Of a stretch of 64,000 nucleotides of DNA, positions 22,759 through 34,200 are shown piece by piece; position 1 is the first letter of the stretch, and each line of letters starts with the position of its first letter. Under the pieces are notes generated by a model that was given only the letters and a program-made list of their open reading frames with translations, was not told where the DNA came from and made no database searches. The DNA is from Agrostemma githago (lineage: Eukaryota > Streptophyta > Magnoliopsida > Caryophyllales > Caryophyllaceae): NCBI GenBank assembly GCA_958450325.1, contig OY288246.1:42709619-42773618 (forward strand), read 5' to 3'. The position numbers and the translations under genes are program-made.

Positions 22759-25700
22759 GAGCCCCCACTCTGACTGAGGCTTGGACAAGGCGAAAGTCAG
22801 AGTAGCCACCAAGCCTGTTAAGACCTGGTAGACTTCCGGTCGGGTCGTTTATAGTCCAGTAGACTCGCGTGAAGGGCTCGCCAGCCATAAGCAGAGGGTC
22901 ATACCTGTCCTGATGATGATAGCTTCGCGGGGAATCAGACTTGTAGCATAAGTCCTGGGCGCGCCTGTGTGGGCCCATCCCGTATCATTTTGGGAAAATG
23001 CCGCCTTGGGCGTTCCGCTGGGGAAATATAGGAGCTGCACGGGCTTGTTTCTGAAGCCTTGGGTCGCATTTGAGCTGATGATGATGCTCCGTGGGGAGTA
23101 AAGCCTGCCTCTTTTGGGGAGTAGGTGTACCCGTATGCCGACACATCGCACTTTGGATGTAGCACACCGGGGAAAGCTGACTCCGTTGGGGAAATTAAAT
23201 AGTTTCGCGGGGACTTGCTTCTGAAGTCTGGAGTGTACCTGTATGCTGACACATAACAACTTGTATGTAACACATAGACAAAACACAGACTCTCGCTGGG
23301 GAGAAAAGTAGCTGCGCGGGGACTTGCTTCTGAAGTCTTGGGTGTACCCGTATGCCGACACATCACGTCTTGGATGTAGCATTCCAGGAGAAACACCGCC
23401 TTTGTTGTTCCGTTGGGAAGTACTAGCTGGTACCTGAAATGTTAGATACATAGGCAGAAATAGCAGGCATGGTATGTAGCAAGATAACACATAGGAAATG
23501 CAGTTAGCATCTATAGACTGGCTTGCGCTGGGGAAAATGATTTTTACTTCACTTTGAAATCGTAGTCCTGAAAGCAACTCACGTGCTAGAAGATAGGTTT
23601 CAAAATTGAAAGGGGTAGAAATTTGCAGTTTAAATAGACCGAAATTTGACCTTGTCGAAAAGGATTTTCTCAAATGGCTAAGTTTTGCAAATTTCAAAAC
23701 AAGAATTTTGAAGAGAGACATATCGACAGACTCGACTCTGCACGTGACTAGACGAGCTGACGGACACGACTGGACTCTCGAGGGGTTGGACCGTGACTCG
23801 GTAGGGGGGAGGGCCACCTAATATGACAAGACTCTTAAGCTGCGCTAATCCATAGCCTAGGCGAGTGGCAACACGGTCGAACATCAAAACGGGAAGGATC
23901 CGGTATAGAGGAACTGCAGTAGTCTGTAATGAGACTGTTTTTGCAGGACTTAGCAGTAGCAGTGTTGTAGACTAGTGCTCTTTGAATTTTTGGTTTGTGG
24001 GGGTACATTCCCAAAGTGGGTGTTGCTTTGAGTCCCTGACGGATTCTCATCTTCGACTGGGCCGAGTACTAGGACACTCTATAAAAAGGAGGCTAGTTTT
24101 TGAAAGTCACTGGATTTTGTGAGTGGATGGAGGTCTTCTGCCTAAGAGAAGCCCCCAGGACGACAACGCTAACTGCTGAGAACATGACAGTGTCGTGACC
24201 GGAATGATGGTGCCTTTTTTATTTGTGTCAATGTGGGTGGTTGTGCCTTTGTTGAAAGGCTGCCTACGTATTCACGTGTAGTGAAATCAAACCAAGCCGT
24301 AGTTCAGTGGATTGGAAGATATGTTATGGTGCCTAGTTTATTAGGGCTTTGTGTGTAACTAGCCATAGCGATGGTGTAGGCTAGGTGAATTCCCAATGAT
24401 GTCTTGATCAAAGGGCTAGAACAGTTAGGATGTTGATCCCGTGACTGTGAGCGTTCTCCGGGGTAGCCCCCAGAGGTGGTGTGAACTATTTGGGCATGTT
24501 CTATGCCGACCGCAGGTTGAGTCCCGTGTTTGGGGCTGGTAATTGGTTTGGATGTTTTTGGAAATGTGGAGCTAGGTCGCAAGTGGCTTTGATGATTCGA
24601 AATCTGGAGCTCGATTTTGTGGAGCTAAGGCTTCGAGGGTAAGGTATTGCAATGTGGTAGGAAATGGGGAAGTCGAGTAAAAATGACTCGAACTTCAATC
24701 GGGATAGGTTCGATAATGCGGGATCTGATTTCCATGTCTGGCCCTAATGGTTAGGGGTATCCTATGGAGCTTGAATCCTCAAAATTCCGGGCTGTCTCTT
24801 AACCTAGGTCTTGGGAAGGTCTTGAAGGTTGTAATGCGGGAAGGCTAAGTGTGGTGTTAGCTGACCAGCTGATTGTTTCTCTTCCCTATTGGACGGTATA
24901 GGCATTGATAATTTTTGAATTGACCGTACCCCGGTCAAGGGATTTTCACTTGAGTTGAACGTTGACCACGGTCATGGGTATTTGAATTTTTTTTTTTGGG
25001 TTGACCTCTTAGCCCCGGTCGTGGGATTGACTGTACTCTGGTCGAGGAGATGACCGTATCTGGTCGGGGAATGTTGATAGTTCTTTTTTTGGTCATGGCC
25101 AGCTCTTTTGTTTCGGCCTTTTGCTTTTTTTCCTTGGACTTTTGATTTTTTTTGTCCAACTCTTTTTCTTTTTTTTTTTCTTTTTTTTTCACGGTAATCC
25201 CCCCCTCAGGTGTTGTGGGTGGATATGGGGGTGGGCCCATCGGTTGGATTAGGCTTGTGGAGCTAAACATTTGTAAGGTGTAAGCCTAGTTGGTGAGTGC
25301 AACTCGCGGTGGAGTGCTCTATGGTAAGCATGGTGGTTTGGATCTCGGTATTGTCATCATAATTCCGAGCAGGCTTAGTGGGAGCATCATCCCAAGTTGG
25401 GTATTTTTGGCATCTCGTCTATTGAGTCACGATGCTTCTTTTTTTTGCTTCTGGTCAGACTAACGCCTAAGGTAGGGATTGATCAGTCTTATTGGCGGGG
25501 TGTTTATTGTGGGAAATGGGCTTGCCTTCCGTCTTTAACCCAAACTAGGAGACTACCTAGATTTGTCATAGGATTCGATACTGCTCCTACTAGGGGTAGT
25601 TTTGTGGCTTTCTATACCAGACATGGAATAGGTAAAGGAAAACACGGGTCTCAGTTCCTGCAGTCATTATAGATGTGCCTATAATAGTCACGTGCATGTG

Positions 25701-28693
25701 CTCACAGTGTATGATGGTGTTCATCATGTTCTCGGAAACACGTAAGGAAGCATATAGGAGAGATTGAAAAAGTTGATTTTATTGAATTTTGAAAAGAGGA
25801 CAGAATACAGTTGACTCTGACTCTGACATCGGAATTGAAAGAATAGAACATCCTAGACTCGGACTCAGACTCAGACTTAAATCAAATCTGGACTCTGGGA
25901 TGAGGTTGTCAGTAATCTTCGGCTTCTAAGGACTCAAGTGGATGTCCAGTATAGCTTTCGGTAGAAGCTTCCCCCAGATCTTCATTATGTCGAAGATCGT
26001 CTTCAATCCTAGTGCCCATTTTGGTAAGCACTGCAAAGTTTGAAATGCCGGCATACCTAAGATGGACGCGGTAGGAGGGTAGAAGGTTGTTGATGAATGC
26101 CTCCACTAGTGTCTTCTCGCTGGGCTTGTCTACCAGCTTAACACTCTCAGCCCGCCAACGTTGAAGGTATTTGGTGAAACCTTCTGTTGGATCTTGGGCC
26201 ATGACTTCTAAAGTCCGCATGGTAGTCTGAAGTTCAGTATTATCAGAATAGTTTTTAGCGAACTCGGTAGCCACATCTTCCCAAGTGGGGAATCTTTTTG
26301 TATTAAGCCTATAGAACCATGCTTTTGGATATTTCCCGAGGGATGTGCCGAACAGATTGATGAACATGTCGGCTTTGACCCCCTTGATCGCCATAAACGC
26401 CTTGAAAGCTCGGAGGTGTAGTAATGGATCCTCCGTCCCTTCGAATATGGGTAACCCTTCTAGATTGAGATCTGTTGGTAGTTTCTCACTAATGGGTGTA
26501 TAGTCTCGGGAGTTTTCAACTCGGATGTTGTTCTCTTGGGAGGCATGGAACTGTTGTTCGAGCTCACGCACCGTGCTGATCAGTTTAGCAATTGGCCTAG
26601 TATTTACCGACCCATAATTGAAGTCTTGTTCTTCAACGACAGTTAAACGAGCATTCAAGGCCTCTTGGTCGGCTCTTATGAACCCTAGTTGGGTTTCAAA
26701 CATGGCCTGCTTACTAGCCATGGTTTCTAGCAAAGCCTCCAGTTTATTAATGGTGTTTTCCATCTCCCTATTCCCGGTTGTGGATGCCATCCTCTGCGAG
26801 AATACCCACGTAATCAGAAGTGTCGCTTCGGAACTTGAATACACCAAGGCATAGGAAATAGCGCGGAAGGAGAGACAACTCTGGTTTGACTCGGGTTAGA
26901 CTCTCCTAAGACAAATAAGTAGGGTACGATTCTCGGAGTGATTGTGATTAATCGCCCCGTCGGAGAATAGCCCCCAGGTGAGACTAAGGACTCTTATAGG
27001 ACTCGGATGGTGTGGCATCTAAGTGACTCAAAAAGTGGGGTACGTGAGACAACACGTGTAAGACATGACCCTTAGAGCAATCGTGATTGATCGCTCTGCT
27101 GAAGGGTAGCCCCCGAGTGAGATTGATGGTTTTGCTAAGACTCGAGTGTTGGACAAGTGACCCTTAGATGTAAGGATCAAGAACCTTTGGCTACAGGGCT
27201 ATGCTTTGTAAAAGGTTGACTCGGCCTCGACGAAAGGCAGACGGGTAAGGGAAGAAACTTGCGATGTAAGATCGGCAGAGTTTCGACGCTAGAGACCCTT
27301 GACTTGACTTGGATAAGGATGACCCTATGATTAGGGTAGACCCTTAAGTTAAAGGATTTTTGAATTGGGATGACTCGACTAACGGATTGAAAGACGGGCA
27401 AAATTCCCCTAGGAAAGGTCGTGGGGACCGTCTTGTCGGAGGGAAAGATCGCGTGTGACTTTCTAGTTAGGACTCGAGTGTATGAACGAACCTTCCATTT
27501 ACGAGTGTATGACTCGTGTTGGTCAGTTATGCCTTTAGAAAAAGGCGGACTAGGATGGGGAAGAAACCCGTGATGTAGGATCGACGGAGTTTCGACGCTA
27601 AAGACCTTCGACGTATTACGAAAAGACCCAACACACGAATTACGGTAGGTCCTATAATAAGGAAGGTTTTTGAAAAAATGATTGAATTTTGAAAATTGAG
27701 AGGACAGTCCTGAAATTGGCAGTGGGCCAATAGGACCGGGCATTTTGAAATATTAGAATGGTTGCGAGTAATTTCGCGTTTTGAAAATTGAGGAGACGGT
27801 CCCGTTTTTTGAAAAGTTGAATTTTTGAAATTTTGAAATTTGAATATCGAAAATAAATTTCCGAAAATTTGAAAATTGAAAATGAGATCCCGAAGATTTG
27901 AAAATCGAGAACGGCATCTCAGAGATTTGAGAATCGAGAATGGAATCTCGAGGATTTGAAAATCGCGAATGGCATCACGAAGATTTGAAAATTGAAATTG
28001 AATTTTGAAAATTCGAAAATCGAATGGTGGATCGGAAATTCGAATTGAAATGGATAGCATGCCGGCTAAAAAAAGGCTTGTTTTGAGTCAAATCGTAAGT
28101 CTAATTTTCGGCAGCATTCCGAGTTTTGAAAATTGGATATTTTGAAAAAGATGAGTCCCGAAATGGGCAGCATTTCGGGTTTTTTCAAATTTGGGCGTTT
28201 TGGAAAGACGGGTCCCGAAATGGACAGTATTTCGGGTTTTTCGAAAAGTGGGTGTTTTTGGAAAGATGCATTTTTTGAAATGACGGTTTTTGGAAAAACG
28301 ACACGGAAACCAAGTAGCATGTAGTCAAACAAGCATTATAACGACGCTTATGTATGCTTTACACTAAGTCTCGGTCAGTCACAATAGGGTCTATACCAAC
28401 AACGATCGCATTCTCACGAAACGGGACGGACTTCCTAGCCAATTTTGAACTAGAACCTGCCGTAAAACCCCGGTGAGTTCCGCCATCGAAGTCTTTAGCG
28501 CACCCATGTAGGAATGCACCGTGGTATAGTGGGACGTCGGTCACAAGTAACCGGCCCGGGCAAAATTTGGGTTATGCATGAACCATTAAACTAATGCGCA
28601 CACACTAATATTCGAACGATTTCTCTTCGAGTCTCACCCTAGGAACCCCGATGCCATGTAGTACATCAGGTATCCCCAGCGGAGTCGCCAAAT
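22759..28693 (-). mobile_element. Array internal region 2 (5935 bp)
   Basis: The same organisation as internal 1: primer site 28690-28672, leader with AT-rich degenerate repeats, gag 26790-25909, and a 3' repeat region at about 23097-23397. It differs from internal 1 by lacking the GGCC insertion in gag, by one A less in an A-run near 28072, by T-run length near 25170, and by scattered substitutions. I see no difference from internal 3 by eye. Confidence 0.92.
25909..26790 (-). CDS. gag: gag, array copy 2 (intact frame, no zinc knuckle)
   Basis: 293 codons from the ATG of MASTTGNREMEN. The N-terminal part (residues about 10-70) is a predicted coiled coil (INKLEALLETMASKQ, VVEEQ, LISTVRELEQQFHA). 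The central part carries retrotransposon Gag motifs: LPIFEGTEDPLLHLRAFKAF, KAWFYRLNTKRFPTWEDVA and LQRWRAESVKLVDKPSEKTL. These match the capsid-type domain of Ogre/Tat Gag, which assembles particles around element RNA. The frame ends soon after the domain (ESLEAEDY stop) with no CCHC knuckle and no protease or RT downstream. It is thus a shortened Gag of a non-autonomous element that would need pol functions in trans. Confidence 0.85.
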   Translation of the reverse strand: MASTTGNREMENTINKLEALLETMASKQAMFETQLGFIRADQEALNARLTVVEEQDFNYGSVNTRPIAKLISTVRELEQQFHASQENNIRVENSRDYTPISEKLPTDLNLEGLPIFEGTEDPLLHLRAFKAFMAIKGVKADMFINLFGTSLGKYPKAWFYRLNTKRFPTWEDVATEFAKNYSDNTELQTTMRTLEVMAQDPTEGFTKYLQRWRAESVKLVDKPSEKTLVEAFINNLLPSYRVHLRYAGISNFAVLTKMGTRIEDDLRHNEDLGEASTESYTGHPLESLEAEDY

Positions 28694-31211
28694 TGTGGAC
28701 ATGACGTAGGTCCACCCCGACGCGGCCACGCGCGGGTTTGGGTAGGCGAATGAATCTCGTGGTGAGATTGTTCTCGGGTTCGAAATTTAAGTCAAAATGG
28801 AGTCGCCACCGAATTTTGTGGTTATTCGGAACCATACGAGCCCACTCTATGTCGTCATGGGCTTTACACAAAGTAAGCCCACTTCGATTTCAGAGTTTAT
28901 TGGGCTCGTCCCTTTGCATTGCAATATCGATACCGTATAAACCGGCTTTCGTATATAGAATGACTCTCGTGCGCCAAGGGTTTCGGACATCCGGAAACCA
29001 AAGGTTCTGAGTAAGGGGTGAGGGTACGTGTTGGGAAGCCCACTAAGGACACCCAACCCCGCCCGCACATGGCGGCCTCTACTAAGACATCGTTCGTGTT
29101 CGTGTGTGCGCGCTAGTAAAACGATTAAATGATATGCAAACAGCGTTTTCGGGCTAGCATATGAATAGTATGTGAACTACGTCATTTAATGCATCTTATT
29201 CTTGGTCAAAATGGTTTAGCATGCGAGGTTCGTTTATAAAGCGTAAAAGCAAGTAAATAAACAAAGGTCGAAAATAAATAAGAAAAGTAACGTACAAGTT
29301 ACACGGGCGGAAATACAACCCGGAATTCACAATACAACATTACGTAAAAGTAATAAAAAATACGATGCAATAATAGGGACAGACCCGTATGTAAGCTAGA
29401 TCGCGAAATGTGTAGATGGACTAACCCCGATTAAATACACATTATATCGTGTACTAAACGAAGGACGAAAATACGAGACTGTGGCATATTGCTAGCCCGA
29501 TCTCATATCCCGTAGTCTTGTCCCGACTTATCACGTCAAAGTGGTCAAAGTCGTTCTACGTGTCATGATGTGTATAGTTTCGAAAATAGGGTGGTCGGAT
29601 GATGGTCTAAAGTCGATAAAGAACGGGGCTCGAAATATGTGTCCAAGCCCTCGGTATTGTGGGTTATGAGACCCACTCGATCGAGTCATTGACTGACTCG
29701 GTCGAGTGTGTTATTAGCGTGGCTACTGACCACTTTTTGGGGTGCTACTCGGTCGAGTGGCCTATGGCACTCGATCGAGTGCCCCCTGTACGAGAGGTAA
29801 TTCGCCTCGTTTTATGACTTGAAATCGATGATCGGCCGAATCAAATACAAATATCGCACGATTTGTATTTGACTCGGCCTCCGGTACTATAATCGTGTAT
29901 GAACGATTATAATATCGTCACCGGAGTTTTATGAAAACGTTTGTGTTAGATTAGGAAATTTTGAATTGGTGACGAAATATATCCCTCTACGTCACGACAT
30001 CGGGACTAACCCTTTCGGGTTACGTGATGTCGGTATTCGTGTCAACGGGTCTCGTACCAATTATGGAAAGGGAATTAAATTCGTTCAACTACGACCGATC
30101 ACGGTCGCGTCACGCCCTTGAGTACATTGGGGCGGGGCTCCTCGAAAGGGCTCCACCTCCGTCGTTGCTCGTAAAGGGATTAGACGGACCAATAGTGATC
30201 ATCGTAGTCCAACGTTTTAAAACCGGTTTTAGTATTAATATATATACACGGTATTAATAACATTAGTAAAAAAAGATGATAAAAAAAGATGAAAAATGTA
30301 AAGAAGTTAGTGTTAGTGTTAGTGTTAGTGTTACTACGATGCAATAATGCAAAAATGTACATAAAAACGATATAGAAAAGAGATAGAAAAAGGGTTTAGG
30401 ACACCCTCAACATACATGCTAGTATAGACCTCGGAAATGGACTCGTAAAATAGCGGCAAGGCTTGGGAGTATCGAGGATGTATGCGAGTTATGGTGTGTA
30501 TGGATGTGTATGTGTATTACGTCGGTTTTTCGAGGGACGAAGGACTCGGTCTTTGTGTGTATTGCTTAGGATTTCTAAGGCTTTGATGTGTGATGAAGTA
30601 GGGTTGAAGTGGGGTGAAATGTGGCTGAAATTGTAGGGTAAAAGTGAGTGTCCAAAGTCTTCCAAATGCATGGGGGTGAAGCGGTATTTATAGTCCTCAC
30701 CCCTCGACCTAGGGGCACTCGATCGAGTGGCCCTAGTGCACTCGATCGAGTGCCTTTGAAAACGGGCCAAGCCCAGTTCAAGGCGCTCCACTCGACCGAG
30801 TGGGTCAATCCACTCGATCGAGTGGGTCAAGCAAATCGAGAGAAATAAGGAAAGATTTGATTTTGTTGGTTTTGATTGCTTTTTTGAATTCTGATTTGTG
30901 CGCCAAATGAACTTGGCTGATTTATGAGACGGTTTCGTCTTTGACCGGGTTTTGACCCGGTCGCCAAAAGACGGGAAATATTTTTGGTGTCGGTTTTGGC
31001 CCAAATTAGTCTTATTTGACTCGGGACGACCCACTGGGCCTGAATTTGAGGTCTGTTTTGTGAGATTTTACTCCGCTAAAAAGTCCATGTCGGATATTAT
31101 GAATTCCGAGCCCAAATCCGAGTATACTAAGTCACGTTGACGTCCAATCATCATCGGGTGTTTTTCGGAGACTACCATAGACACGTGGCAGTCAAAATGC
31201 GGGTGTCTACA
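28694..31211 (-). repeat. Array LTR3 (2518 bp)
   Basis: Appears identical to LTR4 by eye. Its segment 30503-30801 matches the fragment captured in the Tat integrase (50258-50556) over 299 bp without a difference that I could see. The promoter module is at 30685-30824. Confidence 0.95.
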
Positions 31212-34200
31212 GAGCCCCCACTCTGACTGAGGCTTGGACAAGGCGAAAGTCAGAGTAGCCACCAAGCCTGTTAAGACCTGGTAGACTTCCGGTCGGGTCG
31301 TTTATAGTCCAGTAGACTCGCGTGAAGGGCTCGCCAGCCATAAGCAGAGGGTCATACCTGTCCTGATGATGATAGCTTCGCGGGGAATCAGACTTGTAGC
31401 ATAAGTCCTGGGCGCGCCTGTGTGGGCCCATCCCGTATCATTTTGGGAAAATGCCGCCTTGGGCGTTCCGCTGGGGAAATATAGGAGCTGCACGGGCTTG
31501 TTTCTGAAGCCTTGGGTCGCATTTGAGCTGATGATGATGCTCCGTGGGGAGTAAAGCCTGCCTCTTTTGGGGAGTAGGTGTACCCGTATGCCGACACATC
31601 GCACTTTGGATGTAGCACACCGGGGAAAGCTGACTCCGTTGGGGAAATTAAATAGTTTCGCGGGGACTTGCTTCTGAAGTCTGGAGTGTACCTGTATGCT
31701 GACACATAACAACTTGTATGTAACACATAGACAAAACACAGACTCTCGCTGGGGAGAAAAGTAGCTGCGCGGGGACTTGCTTCTGAAGTCTTGGGTGTAC
31801 CCGTATGCCGACACATCACGTCTTGGATGTAGCATTCCAGGAGAAACACCGCCTTTGTTGTTCCGTTGGGAAGTACTAGCTGGTACCTGAAATGTTAGAT
31901 ACATAGGCAGAAATAGCAGGCATGGTATGTAGCAAGATAACACATAGGAAATGCAGTTAGCATCTATAGACTGGCTTGCGCTGGGGAAAATGATTTTTAC
32001 TTCACTTTGAAATCGTAGTCCTGAAAGCAACTCACGTGCTAGAAGATAGGTTTCAAAATTGAAAGGGGTAGAAATTTGCAGTTTAAATAGACCGAAATTT
32101 GACCTTGTCGAAAAGGATTTTCTCAAATGGCTAAGTTTTGCAAATTTCAAAACAAGAATTTTGAAGAGAGACATATCGACAGACTCGACTCTGCACGTGA
32201 CTAGACGAGCTGACGGACACGACTGGACTCTCGAGGGGTTGGACCGTGACTCGGTAGGGGGGAGGGCCACCTAATATGACAAGACTCTTAAGCTGCGCTA
32301 ATCCATAGCCTAGGCGAGTGGCAACACGGTCGAACATCAAAACGGGAAGGATCCGGTATAGAGGAACTGCAGTAGTCTGTAATGAGACTGTTTTTGCAGG
32401 ACTTAGCAGTAGCAGTGTTGTAGACTAGTGCTCTTTGAATTTTTGGTTTGTGGGGGTACATTCCCAAAGTGGGTGTTGCTTTGAGTCCCTGACGGATTCT
32501 CATCTTCGACTGGGCCGAGTACTAGGACACTCTATAAAAAGGAGGCTAGTTTTTGAAAGTCACTGGATTTTGTGAGTGGATGGAGGTCTTCTGCCTAAGA
32601 GAAGCCCCCAGGACGACAACGCTAACTGCTGAGAACATGACAGTGTCGTGACCGGAATGATGGTGCCTTTTTTATTTGTGTCAATGTGGGTGGTTGTGCC
32701 TTTGTTGAAAGGCTGCCTACGTATTCACGTGTAGTGAAATCAAACCAAGCCGTAGTTCAGTGGATTGGAAGATATGTTATGGTGCCTAGTTTATTAGGGC
32801 TTTGTGTGTAACTAGCCATAGCGATGGTGTAGGCTAGGTGAATTCCCAATGATGTCTTGATCAAAGGGCTAGAACAGTTAGGATGTTGATCCCGTGACTG
32901 TGAGCGTTCTCCGGGGTAGCCCCCAGAGGTGGTGTGAACTATTTGGGCATGTTCTATGCCGACCGCAGGTTGAGTCCCGTGTTTGGGGCTGGTAATTGGT
33001 TTGGATGTTTTTGGAAATGTGGAGCTAGGTCGCAAGTGGCTTTGATGATTCGAAATCTGGAGCTCGATTTTGTGGAGCTAAGGCTTCGAGGGTAAGGTAT
33101 TGCAATGTGGTAGGAAATGGGGAAGTCGAGTAAAAATGACTCGAACTTCAATCGGGATAGGTTCGATAATGCGGGATCTGATTTCCATGTCTGGCCCTAA
33201 TGGTTAGGGGTATCCTATGGAGCTTGAATCCTCAAAATTCCGGGCTGTCTCTTAACCTAGGTCTTGGGAAGGTCTTGAAGGTTGTAATGCGGGAAGGCTA
33301 AGTGTGGTGTTAGCTGACCAGCTGATTGTTTCTCTTCCCTATTGGACGGTATAGGCATTGATAATTTTTGAATTGACCGTACCCCGGTCAAGGGATTTTC
33401 ACTTGAGTTGAACGTTGACCACGGTCATGGGTATTTGAATTTTTTTTTTTGGGTTGACCTCTTAGCCCCGGTCGTGGGATTGACTGTACTCTGGTCGAGG
33501 AGATGACCGTATCTGGTCGGGGAATGTTGATAGTTCTTTTTTTGGTCATGGCCAGCTCTTTTGTTTCGGCCTTTTGCTTTTTTTCCTTGGACTTTTGATT
33601 TTTTTTGTCCAACTCTTTTTCTTTTTTTTTTTCTTTTTTTTTCACGGTAATCCCCCCCTCAGGTGTTGTGGGTGGATATGGGGGTGGGCCCATCGGTTGG
33701 ATTAGGCTTGTGGAGCTAAACATTTGTAAGGTGTAAGCCTAGTTGGTGAGTGCAACTCGCGGTGGAGTGCTCTATGGTAAGCATGGTGGTTTGGATCTCG
33801 GTATTGTCATCATAATTCCGAGCAGGCTTAGTGGGAGCATCATCCCAAGTTGGGTATTTTTGGCATCTCGTCTATTGAGTCACGATGCTTCTTTTTTTTG
33901 CTTCTGGTCAGACTAACGCCTAAGGTAGGGATTGATCAGTCTTATTGGCGGGGTGTTTATTGTGGGAAATGGGCTTGCCTTCCGTCTTTAACCCAAACTA
34001 GGAGACTACCTAGATTTGTCATAGGATTCGATACTGCTCCTACTAGGGGTAGTTTTGTGGCTTTCTATACCAGACATGGAATAGGTAAAGGAAAACACGG
34101 GTCTCAGTTCCTGCAGTCATTATAGATGTGCCTATAATAGTCACGTGCATGTGCTCACAGTGTATGATGGTGTTCATCATGTTCTCGGAAACACGTAAGG

